From positions 1-6,118 of the forward strand of contig CAMCTQ010000078.1 in NCBI GenBank assembly GCA_945878545.1: a DNA stretch of 6,118 nt, read 5' to 3'. The notes below the pieces were generated by a model. It searched no databases and had not been told where the DNA came from. It saw only the letters and a list, made by a program, of their open reading frames with translations. Origin of the DNA: Rickettsia typhi (GTDB taxonomy: Bacteria; Pseudomonadota; Alphaproteobacteria; Rickettsiales; Rickettsiaceae). Below, piece after piece: positions 5,904 through 6,118 of this stretch (positions are counted from its first letter, which is position 1; each line of letters begins with the position of its first letter). A program made the position numbers and the translations under genes.

Positions 5904-5954
5904 ATGGTGAGTCCATTTATGGGCGGTGGCCATCTAGTAAATATTAACCTAAAA

Positions 5955-5963
5955 TGATATAAT
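5955..5963 (+). promoter_or_regulatory. Extended -10 promoter for the permease gene
   Basis: TGATATAAT is a perfect extended -10 element (TGN plus TATAAT), 24 bases before the ATG at 5988. Transcription near 5970 would give a leader of under 20 bases. No good -35 is present at 16-18 bases upstream. The gene may therefore be transcribed on its own as well as by read-through from coaD-alr. Confidence 0.5.
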
Positions 5964-5987
5964 TATTTAAATAACTTAGCAAATATT

Positions 5988-6118
5988 ATGTTTTTACCAT
6001 TACAATATGTAGGTCGTCAGACTATTGATTTCTTTCAGAAAGTTGGTATTCTTTCGATTTTCATTGCAAAAACTATTAGTGGCCTTGTTAGAAGACCATT
6101 TTATTTGGGGCTGATCTT
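5988..6118 (+). CDS. mlaE: MlaE-type ABC transporter permease, N-terminal part
   Basis: The first 43 codons are visible; the gene runs off the right edge. The fragment begins MFLPLQYVGRQTIDFFQKVG and continues ILSIFIAKTISGLVRRPFYL. This fits the N-terminus of MlaE/YrbE permeases, which start with an amphipathic G(R/K)..I.....G segment, then a hydrophobic helix, then a basic RRPF turn before the main membrane core. These permeases form the inner-membrane channel of the Mla (MCE) system that moves phospholipids between inner and outer membrane, with an MlaF-type ATPase and an MlaD-type MCE protein expected downstream. As I recall, Rickettsia genomes also place such a permease gene directly after alr, which supports the call. 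Only the N-terminus is seen and no catalytic motif is available. There is no clear Shine-Dalgarno (only AGCAAATATT before the ATG). Confidence 0.75.
   Translation, partial: MFLPLQYVGRQTIDFFQKVGILSIFIAKTISGLVRRPFYLGLI

Overview
This is a low-GC bacterial window that looks like the chromosome of an obligate intracellular alphaproteobacterium of the Rickettsiales, probably Rickettsiaceae (Rickettsia sensu lato, Torix/Tisiphia-like or Megaira-like). The basis is the AT-rich composition, the run alr followed by an MlaE-type ABC permease (an adjacency I recall from Rickettsia), a stand-alone ParA, and decayed transposase genes next to a large repeat protein. The genus call is an inference from memory, not a database match.

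Left part (1-1000). The 5' end of a ParA-type ATPase gene runs leftward out of the window. Facing away from it is a GNAT acetyltransferase gene (303-776) with its own extended -10 promoter and a good Shine-Dalgarno. Its 3' end collides with the remains of a leftward ISAs1-family transposase gene (754-984), of which only the N-terminal region survives. A 9-bp inverted repeat (772-802) marks the junction, and the acetyltransferase has probably lost its C-terminal tail there.

Middle part (1000-4180). A near-consensus sigma70 promoter (TTGACT, 17 bp, TAATAT) precedes the most distinctive gene of the window: a 725-residue protein (1161-3338) with six tandem ~34-residue alpha-helical repeats. It also carries a separate central region with an HESTH (HExxH) zinc-metallopeptidase-like motif, and a decayed repeat copy near the C-terminus. 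I do not recognise a named family; a host-directed effector or surface protein is a reasonable guess but unproven. Downstream lie a tiny doubtful ORF, a strong AT-rich hairpin, and an IS5-type transposase pseudogene (3576-3917) that is 5'-truncated and has an in-frame TGA. About 270 bases of apparently non-coding relic DNA follow.

Right part (4180-6118). This is housekeeping DNA: coaD (phosphopantetheine adenylyltransferase) and alr (alanine racemase) overlap by ATGA and should share an extended -10 promoter. After a 133-bp gap with a hairpin and another extended -10 promoter comes the start of an mlaE-like permease gene that runs off the window. The functions are late CoA synthesis, D-alanine for peptidoglycan, and phospholipid transport for the outer membrane. 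The overall picture is an accessory island, bounded by dead transposons and carrying the repeat/HExxH protein, next to a conserved housekeeping block.
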